5,444 nucleotides of DNA from Deltaproteobacteria bacterium (GTDB lineage: Bacteria; Desulfobacterota; Desulfovibrionia; Desulfovibrionales; Desulfovibrionaceae), in contig JAJBSY010000307.1 of the NCBI GenBank assembly GCA_020861205.1, forward strand, positions 1 to 5,444, given 5' to 3'. The position numbers and the translations under genes are program-made. Positions within the stretch are counted from its first letter, which is position 1. Each line of letters begins with the position of its first letter. Under the pieces are notes generated by a model that had not been told where the DNA came from, ran no database searches, and worked only from the letters and a program-made list of their open reading frames with translations. This document shows positions 1 to 5,444 of this stretch, piece after piece.

Positions 1-254
1 GCGTCGTCCCTGACGACGAGTATTTGGGCAAGCGCGTTCTGCGCTTCGGCCGTTTTTTTGCCTTCCTGCCAGGAGTACACGCCGTACCCGGCGGCCGCGA
101 TGCAGCAGACGACCAGGAGGGCCATGATGCGCTTGGCGTTATTCGCCAGGAAGAGCAGGAGGGGAGAGGTCTCCGGGGTGACTTCGGAAGACATTTTATC
201 CAGCAACGTCTGGTTCGGGGCCAGCGGCTGGCTGGGGGAACGATCTTCGGCCAT
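1..254 (-). CDS. YfgM/TPR-like single-pass membrane protein, N-terminal part (partial, runs off window start)
   Basis: An open reading frame on the minus strand begins with ATG at 254-252 and stays open to the window edge, giving 84 residues. The start is supported by an AAGGAG Shine-Dalgarno sequence five bases upstream. The protein begins with a polar segment of about 40 residues rich in Ser, Pro and Glu. One hydrophobic helix follows at about residues 43-61 (core IMALLVVCCIAAAGYGVYSW), preceded by Lys-Arg, which suggests an N-in single-pass anchor. After it comes an alanine-rich helical stretch (KKTAEAQNALAQIL) that looks like the start of a periplasmic TPR-type solenoid. This layout matches YfgM-like or TPR ancillary membrane proteins, which in E. 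coli work near the SecYEG translocon and periplasmic chaperones. No TPR repeat is visible in the part present, so the family call is an inference; the gene itself is well supported. It has its own promoter and is not tightly linked to the deaminase gene upstream. Confidence 0.72.
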   Translation of the reverse strand, partial: MAEDRSPSQPLAPNQTLLDKMSSEVTPETSPLLLFLANNAKRIMALLVVCCIAAAGYGVYSWQEGKKTAEAQNALAQILVVRDD

Positions 255-292
255 GGGTACTCCTTGCCGTCTCAAATTTCTAAAACCCGTTT

Positions 293-321
293 CTTGTATG
301 CGTCAGGGCCGTAAATGTCAA
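293..321 (-). promoter_or_regulatory. sigma70-like promoter of the YfgM/TPR-like gene
   Basis: On the minus strand a perfect TTGACA (-35, 321-316) is followed after exactly 17 bases by TACAAG (-10, 298-293), a four-of-six match to TATAAT. Transcription would start near 286, leaving a leader of about 32 bases that contains the AAGGAG ribosome site before the ATG at 254. Position, spacing and orientation all fit the gene at 1-254. No start site has been mapped. Confidence 0.6.
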
Positions 322-350
322 AGGCGGGTTATAGAGGATGCGGACGGAAG

Positions 351-431
351 GGTTGCCGGAAATGCACCGGAGACAAAAGAGAGATGATAGCGCGGCCATG
401 CGGGAGAAAGAGGTAACACGTACCGGCAACC
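351..431. repeat. 9-bp inverted repeat in the intergenic region between the deaminase and the membrane-protein gene
   Basis: GGTTGCCGG at 351-359 is the exact reverse complement of CCGGCAACC at 423-431, with 63 bases between the arms. The 185-base gap (255-439) otherwise holds the promoter at 293-321, and I see no clear hairpin followed by a T-run that would end the deaminase transcript. The arms are too far apart for a classic terminator and the repeat may be chance in GC-rich DNA. Confidence 0.3.
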
Positions 432-439
432 GGATTCTC

Positions 440-1753
440 CTAGCGTAACCCGTCCGCCGCCCTTTGCGCTTCGGAAAAAATGGCCGCGACGTCCAGGCGG
501 GTATAGTCGCCGTCCTTGTACAACACGTCGCCGTCCACCATGGTCATGCGGACTTCCGCGCCGGTCGCGGCGTAAACGATGTTGGAGGTGGGCGAAAGCA
601 CGGGCCGCATGTTGGGCGCCGTCATGTCCACGGCGATGATATCCGCGGGACCGCCCGCCGCGATTTCCCCCAGGCCGGGCCAGTGGAGCGCCCGGGCGCC
701 GTTCAGCGTCGCCATGGCGAGGGCGGACCGGGCGGCGACCACGGTGGGATCGGAGCGGTTGACCTTGTGGAGCAGCGCGGCGGCGGTCATTTCCTGAAAC
801 ATGTTCAGGTTGTTGCTGCTGGCGGCGCCGTCCGTGCCGAGGGCGACGGGGATGCCGAGCGCCAGCATGGCCGGAACGCGCGCGACGCCGGAAGCCAGTT
901 TCATGTTGCTGCGCGGACAGTGCGCCACGCAGGCCCCGCCGGCCGCCAGCATCTCCAGCTCCCGATCATCGAAGACAACCCCGTGGGCGAGGGTCGTCCG
1001 TTCGGTGAGGAGGCCCAGGTCCGCGCAGTAGCGGAGCGGCGTCATGCCGTGGCTGTTCAGGCACTCCTCCGTCTCGTGCCGTGTTTCCGCGAGATGTATC
1101 TGGATGGAGAGATCCAGCTCCTCCGCCGCGTCGCGGCAGCGGGCGAGGAGGGCGGGCGTCGTGGTATAGACCGCGTGGGGCATGACCGCGACCCGGATGC
1201 GCGGATGGTTCCGCCAGCGGGCCGCCTGCTCGCGCAGGAGGGAAAAGGCTTCCTCTTCCGTGCCGTAGCCGGGGGAGGGAAACGCGAAGATGCCTTCGCC
1301 GCCGAGCATACGCAGGCCGGAAGCCTCGGCAACGTCAAAGACCGCGTTTTCCGCCAGGTACATGTCCGCGAAAGCGGTCACGCCGAAGCGCGTCATTTCC
1401 ACGCAGGCGAGTTTCGCGCCCAGGGCGATGCGCGCGGGATCCAATTTTTTTTCCCGGGGGAAGATATGTTCGGTAAGCCATGTCCGGAGGGGCAGATCGT
1501 CGGCAACCCCGCGCAGCAAGGTCATGGACGCGTGGGTATGGGCATTGATCAACCCCGGCATGAGGAGGCTGTCTCCCATGTCCAGGCGGGTTTCAGGCCG
1601 GTATTTCAGGAGAATATCCGCCTCTTTCCCCAAAGCGAGAACGCGGGTATCCTTGACGGCGACGGCCGCGTCGCGCACAACCGGTTCAAGGGCGTGGGGC
1701 AAAAGATACTTGGCTGTAACGGCAACCGAACAGGGAATGCGTTCCGCGCTCAT
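440..1753 (-). CDS. mtaD: Amidohydrolase, 5-methylthioadenosine/S-adenosylhomocysteine deaminase family
   Basis: This is a metal-dependent cytosolic deaminase of the COG0402 amidohydrolase superfamily. The family removes the 6-amino group of adenosine derivatives such as MTA or SAH, giving the inosine derivative and ammonia. From the chosen ATG (437 residues, normal for the family) the zinc ligands are His72 and His74 (NAHTH), His220 (IHLAET) and Asp308 (LGTDGAASSNN). Glu223 is the catalytic acid/base, His257 (LAHG) lies at the metal centre and His193 (PHAVYTT) contacts the base. Trp92 and Glu101 in the WLTEHIFPRE segment match the ribose-contacting region. The barrel is flanked by the small beta-sandwich made from both ends. 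The start is uncertain: in-frame ATGs lie at 1771, 1765 and 1753 and a TTG at 1819. I chose 1753 for its GAGG six bases upstream and because it fits the family N-terminus. The two arginines that bind the SAH carboxylate in Thermotoga TM0936 appear to be Glu153 and Thr165 here, so the substrate may not be SAH. Other possibilities are MTA, 5'-deoxyadenosine or aminodeoxyfutalosine. The stop is TAG at 442-440. Confidence 0.9.
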   Translation of the reverse strand: MSAERIPCSVAVTAKYLLPHALEPVVRDAAVAVKDTRVLALGKEADILLKYRPETRLDMGDSLLMPGLINAHTHASMTLLRGVADDLPLRTWLTEHIFPREKKLDPARIALGAKLACVEMTRFGVTAFADMYLAENAVFDVAEASGLRMLGGEGIFAFPSPGYGTEEEAFSLLREQAARWRNHPRIRVAVMPHAVYTTTPALLARCRDAAEELDLSIQIHLAETRHETEECLNSHGMTPLRYCADLGLLTERTTLAHGVVFDDRELEMLAAGGACVAHCPRSNMKLASGVARVPAMLALGIPVALGTDGAASSNNLNMFQEMTAAALLHKVNRSDPTVVAARSALAMATLNGARALHWPGLGEIAAGGPADIIAVDMTAPNMRPVLSPTSNIVYAATGAEVRMTMVDGDVLYKDGDYTRLDVAAIFSEAQRAADGLR

Positions 1754-1759
1754 GGGCAA

Positions 1760-1763
1760 CCTC
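1760..1763 (-). promoter_or_regulatory. Ribosome binding site that decides the deaminase start
   Basis: GAGG on the minus strand lies six bases upstream of the ATG at 1753. The competing ATG at 1771 has its nearest purine-rich site (AAGG at 1787-1784, within GAGGAAAGG) twelve bases away, which is long. The TTG at 1819 has no better support. Both nearby ATGs give plausible proteins differing by six residues. Confidence 0.45.
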
Positions 1764-1830
1764 ATGCTCATTGGTGTGTTTCGCCTTTCCTCATAACGGG
1801 GAACCTTTCCCTTAGGCAAGGCTTGTTATC

Positions 1831-2616
1831 ATGACGGATCGACGAATATCCGGAACGGGCTGCCTTCTCGTTCACGGGTACGGCGGCAGCACGTTTGAAA
1901 TGGAAGGCATCGCGGCCGCTTTGGAAAGGGCGGGCTTCGCCAGCCGCATGGTTGCCCTGCCGGGGCACGGCGAGGGGTATGCGAACTTCGGTGATTACGG
2001 CTTTCCCCACTGGCTCGCCCATGCGGAAAAAGAATACCGCGCGATGGCGGAACACTACGAGCGCGTCCTCCTCGTCGGATTTTCCATGGGAGGGACCATC
2101 TCCCTGAACCTGGCTTCCCGGTATCCGGTAGCCGGGATCGTGACCCTTTCCGCGCCGGTTTTCACCCTCGGGCTTTGGCCTTGGCCCATGGCGAACCTGA
2201 AATTATACGGGCGCATCGCCGTCTTGGAGTTTCGCCGCCTTCTGGGGCTCCATAAGCACCACCACGGCGGAGAAACGTCCCGCGACATCGCGCCCTGGAA
2301 AGGTTACCGGGGACCCGTGCATTTCCGGCAGCTCGCCGGTATGCACAAGGGATGCAAAACCCTGCGCGCCCTTCTGCCCGGCGTTATCGCTCCCATCCTG
2401 ATCATCCAGGACGCGCGGGACGGCCTGGTTTACCCGGACAACGCCTGGGCCATCGCCCGCCGGGTGTCGTCGCCCGATACCCGCGTCATCCTTACGCGGA
2501 TCCGGGAAAGCGTCACCAGCCACCACATGCTGACCACGCACCGGGAGACCGCCTCGCTGGTGGAGGAAGAAGTCGTCCGGTTTTGCAAGGAAAAAACGCT
2601 GGACCGGCGGCCCTGA
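1831..2616 (+). CDS. Alpha/beta hydrolase, small carboxylesterase/monoacylglycerol-lipase type
   Basis: This 261-residue protein has an alpha/beta hydrolase fold and resembles the COG1647 esterases (Est30-like), which cleave short- or medium-chain esters or monoacylglycerols in the cytosol. The first strand and oxyanion loop read CLLVHGYGGS (residues 11-20). The nucleophile elbow is GFSMGG with Ser85. The acid is probably Asp197 (ARDGLVYP), with Asp194 as an alternative. The catalytic His is His231 or His232 (TSHHML), in the usual place before the last helix. The lid region (about 112-160) holds a cluster of His residues at 141 and 143-145. No signal peptide is visible. The ATG at 1831 is preceded by AAGG nine bases upstream, and the first beta-strand follows too closely for a later start. 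The gene is divergent from the deaminase and leads a probable two-gene operon with the acetyltransferase 19 bases downstream. The natural substrate is unknown. Confidence 0.9.
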   Translation: MTDRRISGTGCLLVHGYGGSTFEMEGIAAALERAGFASRMVALPGHGEGYANFGDYGFPHWLAHAEKEYRAMAEHYERVLLVGFSMGGTISLNLASRYPVAGIVTLSAPVFTLGLWPWPMANLKLYGRIAVLEFRRLLGLHKHHHGGETSRDIAPWKGYRGPVHFRQLAGMHKGCKTLRALLPGVIAPILIIQDARDGLVYPDNAWAIARRVSSPDTRVILTRIRESVTSHHMLTTHRETASLVEEEVVRFCKEKTLDRRP

Positions 2617-2635
2617 CCGCGGGTATACAGGGCGT

Positions 2636-3202
2636 ATGCCTTTATCTATCAGACCTGAGCGAAAAACCGATTTTCCCGCCATTTACGACCTCGTCCGGGA
2701 CGCTTTCGCCACGCTTCCCCAAGCGGAAGGCGACGAGCAGGACTTCGTCGTCGCCATGCGCGGGCACGAAGGATACATTCCCGAACTGGCGCTGGTGGCG
2801 GAAAAGGATGGGGAACTCGTCGGCTACGTCATGCTGACGGAAACCCGCGTCGAAGGCCCGGAAGGCGGACCGCCGGTGCTGCTTCTCGCGCCGCTCTGCG
2901 TCTCGCCCAAACGGCAGAGTCGGGGCGTTGGCGCGGCCTTGATGCACGAGGCCTTTCGCCGGGCCGTCACCTTGGGATACGACGCCGTTTTCTTGGCGGG
3001 CAATCCGAAATATTACGGCCGGTTCGGTTTTCGTCCGACCGTTGATTTCGGCATCGGCCACGCCATGCCGGTCCCGGATGCGTACATCATGGCGAAGGAA
3101 CTTGTTCCCGGCGCTCTCGACGGGCGGAAGGGAACGATCCTTCTCACCGGGCATACGACCTGCGCCTCCGCTTTGGGCTCGCCGCGAAAAAAACGCGGCT
3201 GA
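2636..3202 (+). CDS. GNAT-family N-acetyltransferase, YhbS-like
   Basis: This 188-residue protein belongs to the GNAT superfamily and would move an acetyl group from acetyl-CoA to an amine. The substrate cannot be read from the sequence. It opens with the usual beta1-alpha1 start, LSIRPERKTDFPAIYDLVRDAF. The central strand ends in LAPLCVSPKRQSRGVGAALM (residues 84-103). There the RQSRGVGAAL segment is motif A, the pyrophosphate-binding loop of the Q/RxxGxG/A type. The following FLAGNPKYYGRFGFRP (119-134) is typical of the YhbS group (COG3153). The Lys/Arg-rich tail RKKRG extends slightly past the domain and is encoded by the DNA of the downstream hairpin. The ATG at 2636 lies 19 bases after the hydrolase stop and has only a weak AGGG upstream, so translation may depend partly on coupling to the hydrolase. 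Domain and family are clear; the function is not. Confidence 0.88.
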   Translation: MPLSIRPERKTDFPAIYDLVRDAFATLPQAEGDEQDFVVAMRGHEGYIPELALVAEKDGELVGYVMLTETRVEGPEGGPPVLLLAPLCVSPKRQSRGVGAALMHEAFRRAVTLGYDAVFLAGNPKYYGRFGFRPTVDFGIGHAMPVPDAYIMAKELVPGALDGRKGTILLTGHTTCASALGSPRKKRG

Positions 3203-3229
3203 CCCCATTTCCCCCCGCGCGTTTTTTTC
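3181..3229. terminator. Bidirectional terminator between the convergent acetyltransferase and MATE genes
   Basis: GAAAAAAACGCG at 3186-3197 is the exact reverse complement of CGCGTTTTTTTC at 3218-3229: a 12-bp stem around a 20-base loop, with A7 on one side and T7 on the other. Either strand's transcript therefore gets a hairpin ending in a U-run, which fits two genes whose stop codons lie at 3200-3202 (plus) and 3233-3231 (minus). A second, smaller hairpin (GCCGCG 3181-3186, A7 loop, CGCGGC 3194-3199) uses the same left arm and would compete with the first. The GC core is only 4 bp, so strength is uncertain. Confidence 0.6.
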
Positions 3230-3230
3230 C

Positions 3231-4580
3231 TTACCGTACGCCCGGCACGCCCGCGGGTAACTTGCGGACGCTGATGGCATATGCGATGCCCAGAGGCAGG
3301 CAGGAACCGATCCAGGCCAGGGGGTTGGATACGCAAACGCCCGTGAACCCGTAAAGCTGAAGCAGAACGAGCGCGCCCAAAGCCCGCATGACAAGTTCCA
3401 TTATCCCGGCCACCGTGGGAACGACGCTCTGTCCCAACCCCTGCAACGTGTACCGGAAAATGAACAGCAAGGCGAGAATCCAGTATAAGGATCCGTTGAT
3501 CGTCAGGTAGGTCTGGGCGTTCGCCATAACCTCCGGCTGGTCCGGTCCCACGAACAGGGCTATCAGGTATTTGCCCCCCACTATGACGGCGGCCCCGGCC
3601 AGCACGCTGAAGGTAAGGGAAATCGCCGCGCACTGGCGCACCCCCTTGCGGATGCGCCCAATCTCCCCGGCTCCGTAATTCTGGCCGGTGTACGTCGCCA
3701 TGGCGAGACCGAAGGACATCAGGGGAAGAGTGCCCACGATGTCGATCTTTTGCGCGACCGCGTAGGAGGCCACGGAGATGGGGCCGAGACTGTTGAGCGC
3801 CCATTGCAGGATGATGGCCCCGATGGCGATGATGGAGGCCTGGAATCCCATGGGCAGGCCGATTTTCGCGCTCCGGACGAGGGCGCGGAACGTTACGCGC
3901 AGCCAGTCCTTTCGCCGGAGCAGCAAGGCGGGTTGCCGCCGGACAAGGTAGACCGCGCAGAGCAGGGCGGAGAGGCTTTGGGCCGTGATCGTGGCCCTGG
4001 ACGCGCCGGCGACGCCCCAGCCGAGCCACAGGATGAAGGCGAAATCCAGGGCGATGTTCACGATGCAGGCGATAATGAGAAAAAAGAGCGGCGTTTTGCT
4101 GTCCCCAAGGGCGAGAATGGTACTGGCCAGCAGGTTGAACATGATGAAAGATCCGAGCCCGAGATAGAGGGTGCTGATATAGGCGTAGGCTCCGTCGATG
4201 ACTTCCGGCGGGGTGCGCATGAGCCGCAGAATGTCGTCCGCGTAGGTGTAGCTGAGGGTGGTGAGGATGAGGCCGACGAGGGTTGCCAGGATGATGGAGA
4301 CGCAAAAGCTCATCCGCACGTCGCTCAGCCTTCGGGCGCCGAAATACTGGGCCGTGACGATCGCGAACCCAGAGGACATGCCCTGGATGAACCCGATGAT
4401 GAGGAACATGAGACTGCCCGTGCTGCCCACCGACGCGAGCACGTGCACGCCGAGAGTGCGCCCCACGATGAGCGTGTCCGCCATGTTGTAGATTTGCTGG
4501 AACAGGTTGCCCGCAAGCAGCGGCAGGGCGAATTTGAGAATGAGAATCGCGGGGGTACCTGTCGTCAGGCTCTTGGCCAT
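3231..4580 (-). CDS. MATE family efflux transporter
   Basis: This 449-residue inner-membrane protein has about twelve hydrophobic helices arranged as two six-helix halves, and 449 residues is normal for the MATE (multidrug and toxin extrusion) family. Such proteins export cationic drugs or metabolites in exchange for Na+ or H+. Family hallmarks include the N-terminal segment LFQQIYNMADTLIVGRTLG (26-44) with Asp35 in helix 1, LALGDSKTPL (156-165), NIALDFAFI (175-183), GQNYGAG (299-305) at the second-half equivalent of the TAQYFGA segment (76-82), and RYTLQGLGQSVVP (376-388). The loop between the halves (about 213-240) is Arg/Lys-rich, as expected for a cytoplasmic linker. The ATG at 4580 has GGGAG seven bases upstream. 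The gene converges on the acetyltransferase and is divergent from the phosphoesterase. Bacterial MATE subfamilies (NorM, DinF, MepA-like) cannot be separated safely by eye, and the substrate is unknown. Confidence 0.93.
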   Translation of the reverse strand: MAKSLTTGTPAILILKFALPLLAGNLFQQIYNMADTLIVGRTLGVHVLASVGSTGSLMFLIIGFIQGMSSGFAIVTAQYFGARRLSDVRMSFCVSIILATLVGLILTTLSYTYADDILRLMRTPPEVIDGAYAYISTLYLGLGSFIMFNLLASTILALGDSKTPLFFLIIACIVNIALDFAFILWLGWGVAGASRATITAQSLSALLCAVYLVRRQPALLLRRKDWLRVTFRALVRSAKIGLPMGFQASIIAIGAIILQWALNSLGPISVASYAVAQKIDIVGTLPLMSFGLAMATYTGQNYGAGEIGRIRKGVRQCAAISLTFSVLAGAAVIVGGKYLIALFVGPDQPEVMANAQTYLTINGSLYWILALLFIFRYTLQGLGQSVVPTVAGIMELVMRALGALVLLQLYGFTGVCVSNPLAWIGSCLPLGIAYAISVRKLPAGVPGVR

Positions 4581-4609
4581 ATGAACTCTCCCGGAAGTGT
4601 CCGGTGCGA

Positions 4610-4638
4610 GGTGTACGGCGCTTTGGCGGAACCGTCAA
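4610..4638 (-). promoter_or_regulatory. Possible sigma70-like promoter of the MATE gene
   Basis: On the minus strand TTGACG (4638-4633) is followed after 17 bases by TACACC (4615-4610). The -35 matches five of six consensus bases but the -10 only three. A start near 4603 would leave a leader of about 23 bases holding the GGGAG ribosome site. Spacing and position are right, but the weak -10 makes this tentative. Confidence 0.35.
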
Positions 4639-4713
4639 GCGGGTGATTGGGCTTGTCTGGATGGATATTCGGGCCGGGCGCGGGATTTATGTAATTTCTA
4701 CTTGTCCTTTCAC

Positions 4714-4736
4714 GCCTATCTGACTATTCGATAGGC
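4714..4736. repeat. Inverted repeat upstream of the phosphoesterase (possible operator or leader hairpin)
   Basis: GCCTATC (4714-4720) and GATAGGC (4730-4736) are perfect inverted arms of 7 bp around a 9-base loop, ending 28 bases before the phosphoesterase ATG. It sits in the most AT-rich part of the 184-base gap 4581-4764. A very weak plus-strand promoter (TTGTCC at 4702-4707, 17 bases, TATTCG at 4725-4730) would overlap it, so a repressor site is one reading and a leader hairpin another. No T-run follows, so it is not a terminator. Confidence 0.4.
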
Positions 4737-4764
4737 CTGCACGAAAGAAAACCCTGGATGTCGC

Positions 4765-5444
4765 ATGTATCTTGTTCACATATACGGGCTGCTTATTTTT
4801 CTCTACGTCTCGTTCCGGCTGATTCTACCCGCTCCATTGCCGTATTGGGGGAAGCTGGCCCTCATTCTGCTCGCGCTCGGGGCCTCGCAGTACCACCTTT
4901 TCATCCGGTATTTCTTCGGGTCCCTGAGTTCGCCGGAAATGCCCTATCCCATGCTGCTGCTCGCGAGCTATTCCTTCGTCGTGATGACGCTGCTTTTCGC
5001 CATCCTGGTTTTCCGGGATATCGGGTTGCTCGCGCTTTTCATCGTGCGCCAGCTCGGCCTGGTGACGGCCATTCCCTTTTCTCCGGGACGCAGGGCCCTC
5101 GCTCTCGCCGGACTCGGTCTGGCCGCGGGCGCGTACGGTTTCCGGGAAGCCGTGAAAGTGCCGGGCGTGGCCGCGCGGGAAGTGCTGCTTGACCGTTTGC
5201 CGCCGGAGCTTGACGGCCTGGTCATCGCCCAGATCACCGACCTGCACGCCACGGCCTTGTTGAACGCGCCGCGCGTGGCGGCTATCGTCGCCGAGACAAA
5301 CGCCATGAATCCGGATATTATCGTCTGCACGGGCGACCTGGTCGACGGCTCCACGGCGAATCGGGCGGCGGACGTGGCTCCCCTGAGGGATTTGCGCGCC
5401 AGGTACTGCGTCTTCGCCTGCGAGCGCAACCACGAGTATTATTC
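4765..5444 (+). CDS. Membrane-anchored calcineurin-like metallophosphoesterase (partial, runs off window end)
   Basis: The frame opens at ATG 4765 and continues to the window edge (226 residues). An in-frame TAG at 4732-4734 and the absence of any other ATG/GTG/TTG between make this the first possible start. Its ribosome site is weak (GGA, six bases upstream). The first 126 residues are hydrophobic, with helices near 3-22, 29-45, 63-83, 85-102 and 109-126. The phosphoesterase domain starts at about 150: DGLVIAQITDLHAT gives the metal-binding Asp159 and His161 (DxH), TGDLVDG gives Asp191 and Asp194 (GDxxD), and RNHEYY gives Asn222 and His223. The C-terminal GH and GHxH motifs lie beyond the window. 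Enzymes of this layout (YkuE/YaeI-like) cleave phosphate or pyrophosphate esters at the membrane; some relatives act on lipid A precursors, but nothing here fixes the substrate. Arg221 replaces the usual Gly of GNH(E/D). The gene is divergent from the MATE gene. Confidence 0.85.
   Translation, partial: MYLVHIYGLLIFLYVSFRLILPAPLPYWGKLALILLALGASQYHLFIRYFFGSLSSPEMPYPMLLLASYSFVVMTLLFAILVFRDIGLLALFIVRQLGLVTAIPFSPGRRALALAGLGLAAGAYGFREAVKVPGVAAREVLLDRLPPELDGLVIAQITDLHATALLNAPRVAAIVAETNAMNPDIIVCTGDLVDGSTANRAADVAPLRDLRARYCVFACERNHEYY

Noticed and set aside
24..387. Two overlapping plus-strand open frames at the window start
   Set aside because: They oppose the membrane-protein gene, which has a good ribosome site and promoter. 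Their translations have no recognisable features and they run across that promoter.
1799..1827. Small palindromes (GGGAA-N3-TTCCC, CAAG-G-CTTG) before the hydrolase start as operators
   Set aside because: The arms are only 4-5 bp, which is expected by chance in a 77-base spacer. I noted them only in connection with the divergent region.
464..1834. Long plus-strand open frame (456 codons) covering the deaminase gene
   Set aside because: It lies exactly antisense to a gene with intact catalytic motifs. Its translation is rich in Gly, Arg, His and Val with no recognisable domain, as expected from the complement of a GC-rich coding strand.
3013..4638. Long minus-strand open frame (541 codons) overlapping the MATE gene
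   Set aside because: It is out of frame with the clear MATE protein and rich in Arg, Pro, Gly and His with no hydrophobic helices. It also runs through the terminator into the acetyltransferase complement, so it is a GC-driven shadow.
3750..4646. Plus-strand open frame (298 codons) antisense to the MATE gene
   Set aside because: The translation is a low-complexity Asp/Glu/Gly/Arg-rich sequence, the mirror of hydrophobic transmembrane codons, with no domain.
4758..5192. Plus-strand frame starting at ATG 4758, and minus-strand frames at 4825-5433
   Set aside because: The frame beginning at 4765 encodes a clear membrane domain plus the DxH, GDxxD and NH motifs, so these are shadow frames. The ATG at 4758 is out of frame with that protein.
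1..5444. CRISPR array, transposon ends, tRNA/rRNA or defence-system genes
   Set aside because: I found no regularly spaced repeats, transposase or integrase motifs, tRNA-like cloverleaf or defence domains on either strand. The window reads as ordinary chromosomal housekeeping and transport genes.

Overview
This is an ordinary-looking, GC-rich bacterial chromosomal segment carrying six protein genes. Both end genes are cut by the window. The gene set, base composition and family-level resemblance (from memory, not a search) of the amidohydrolase and the 5'-most membrane protein suggest a deltaproteobacterial sulfate reducer of the Desulfovibrio/Bilophila type. That taxonomic guess is an inference.

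Layout: (1) 1-254, minus: N-terminus of a small single-pass membrane protein resembling YfgM/TPR ancillary proteins, with a good Shine-Dalgarno sequence and a well-formed sigma70-like promoter (293-321). (2) 440-1753, minus: an amidohydrolase of the methylthioadenosine/S-adenosylhomocysteine deaminase family (mtaD-like). (3) 1831-2616, plus: an alpha/beta hydrolase of the small carboxylesterase/lipase type, divergent from the deaminase across a short 77-bp spacer. (4) 2636-3202, plus: a YhbS-like GNAT acetyltransferase 19 bp behind the hydrolase and probably co-transcribed with it. (5) 3231-4580, minus: a 12-helix MATE efflux transporter converging on the acetyltransferase. A symmetric A7/T7 hairpin that probably terminates both transcripts lies between them. 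(6) 4765-window end, plus: a membrane-anchored calcineurin-like metallophosphoesterase, divergent from the MATE gene across a 184-bp, locally AT-rich intergenic region with an inverted repeat.

The genes do not form one obvious pathway. The deaminase belongs to purine nucleoside/methionine salvage or a neighbouring nucleoside pathway, the hydrolase-acetyltransferase pair is a two-gene operon of unknown substrate, the MATE protein exports cations or drugs, and the phosphoesterase acts at the membrane. I see no phage, transposon, CRISPR, RNA gene or defence system. The most interesting points are residue-level: the deaminase appears to lack both arginines that hold the SAH carboxylate in the characterised Thermotoga enzyme, and the phosphoesterase has Arg where its family almost always has Gly in the GNH(E/D) motif, right at the window edge.
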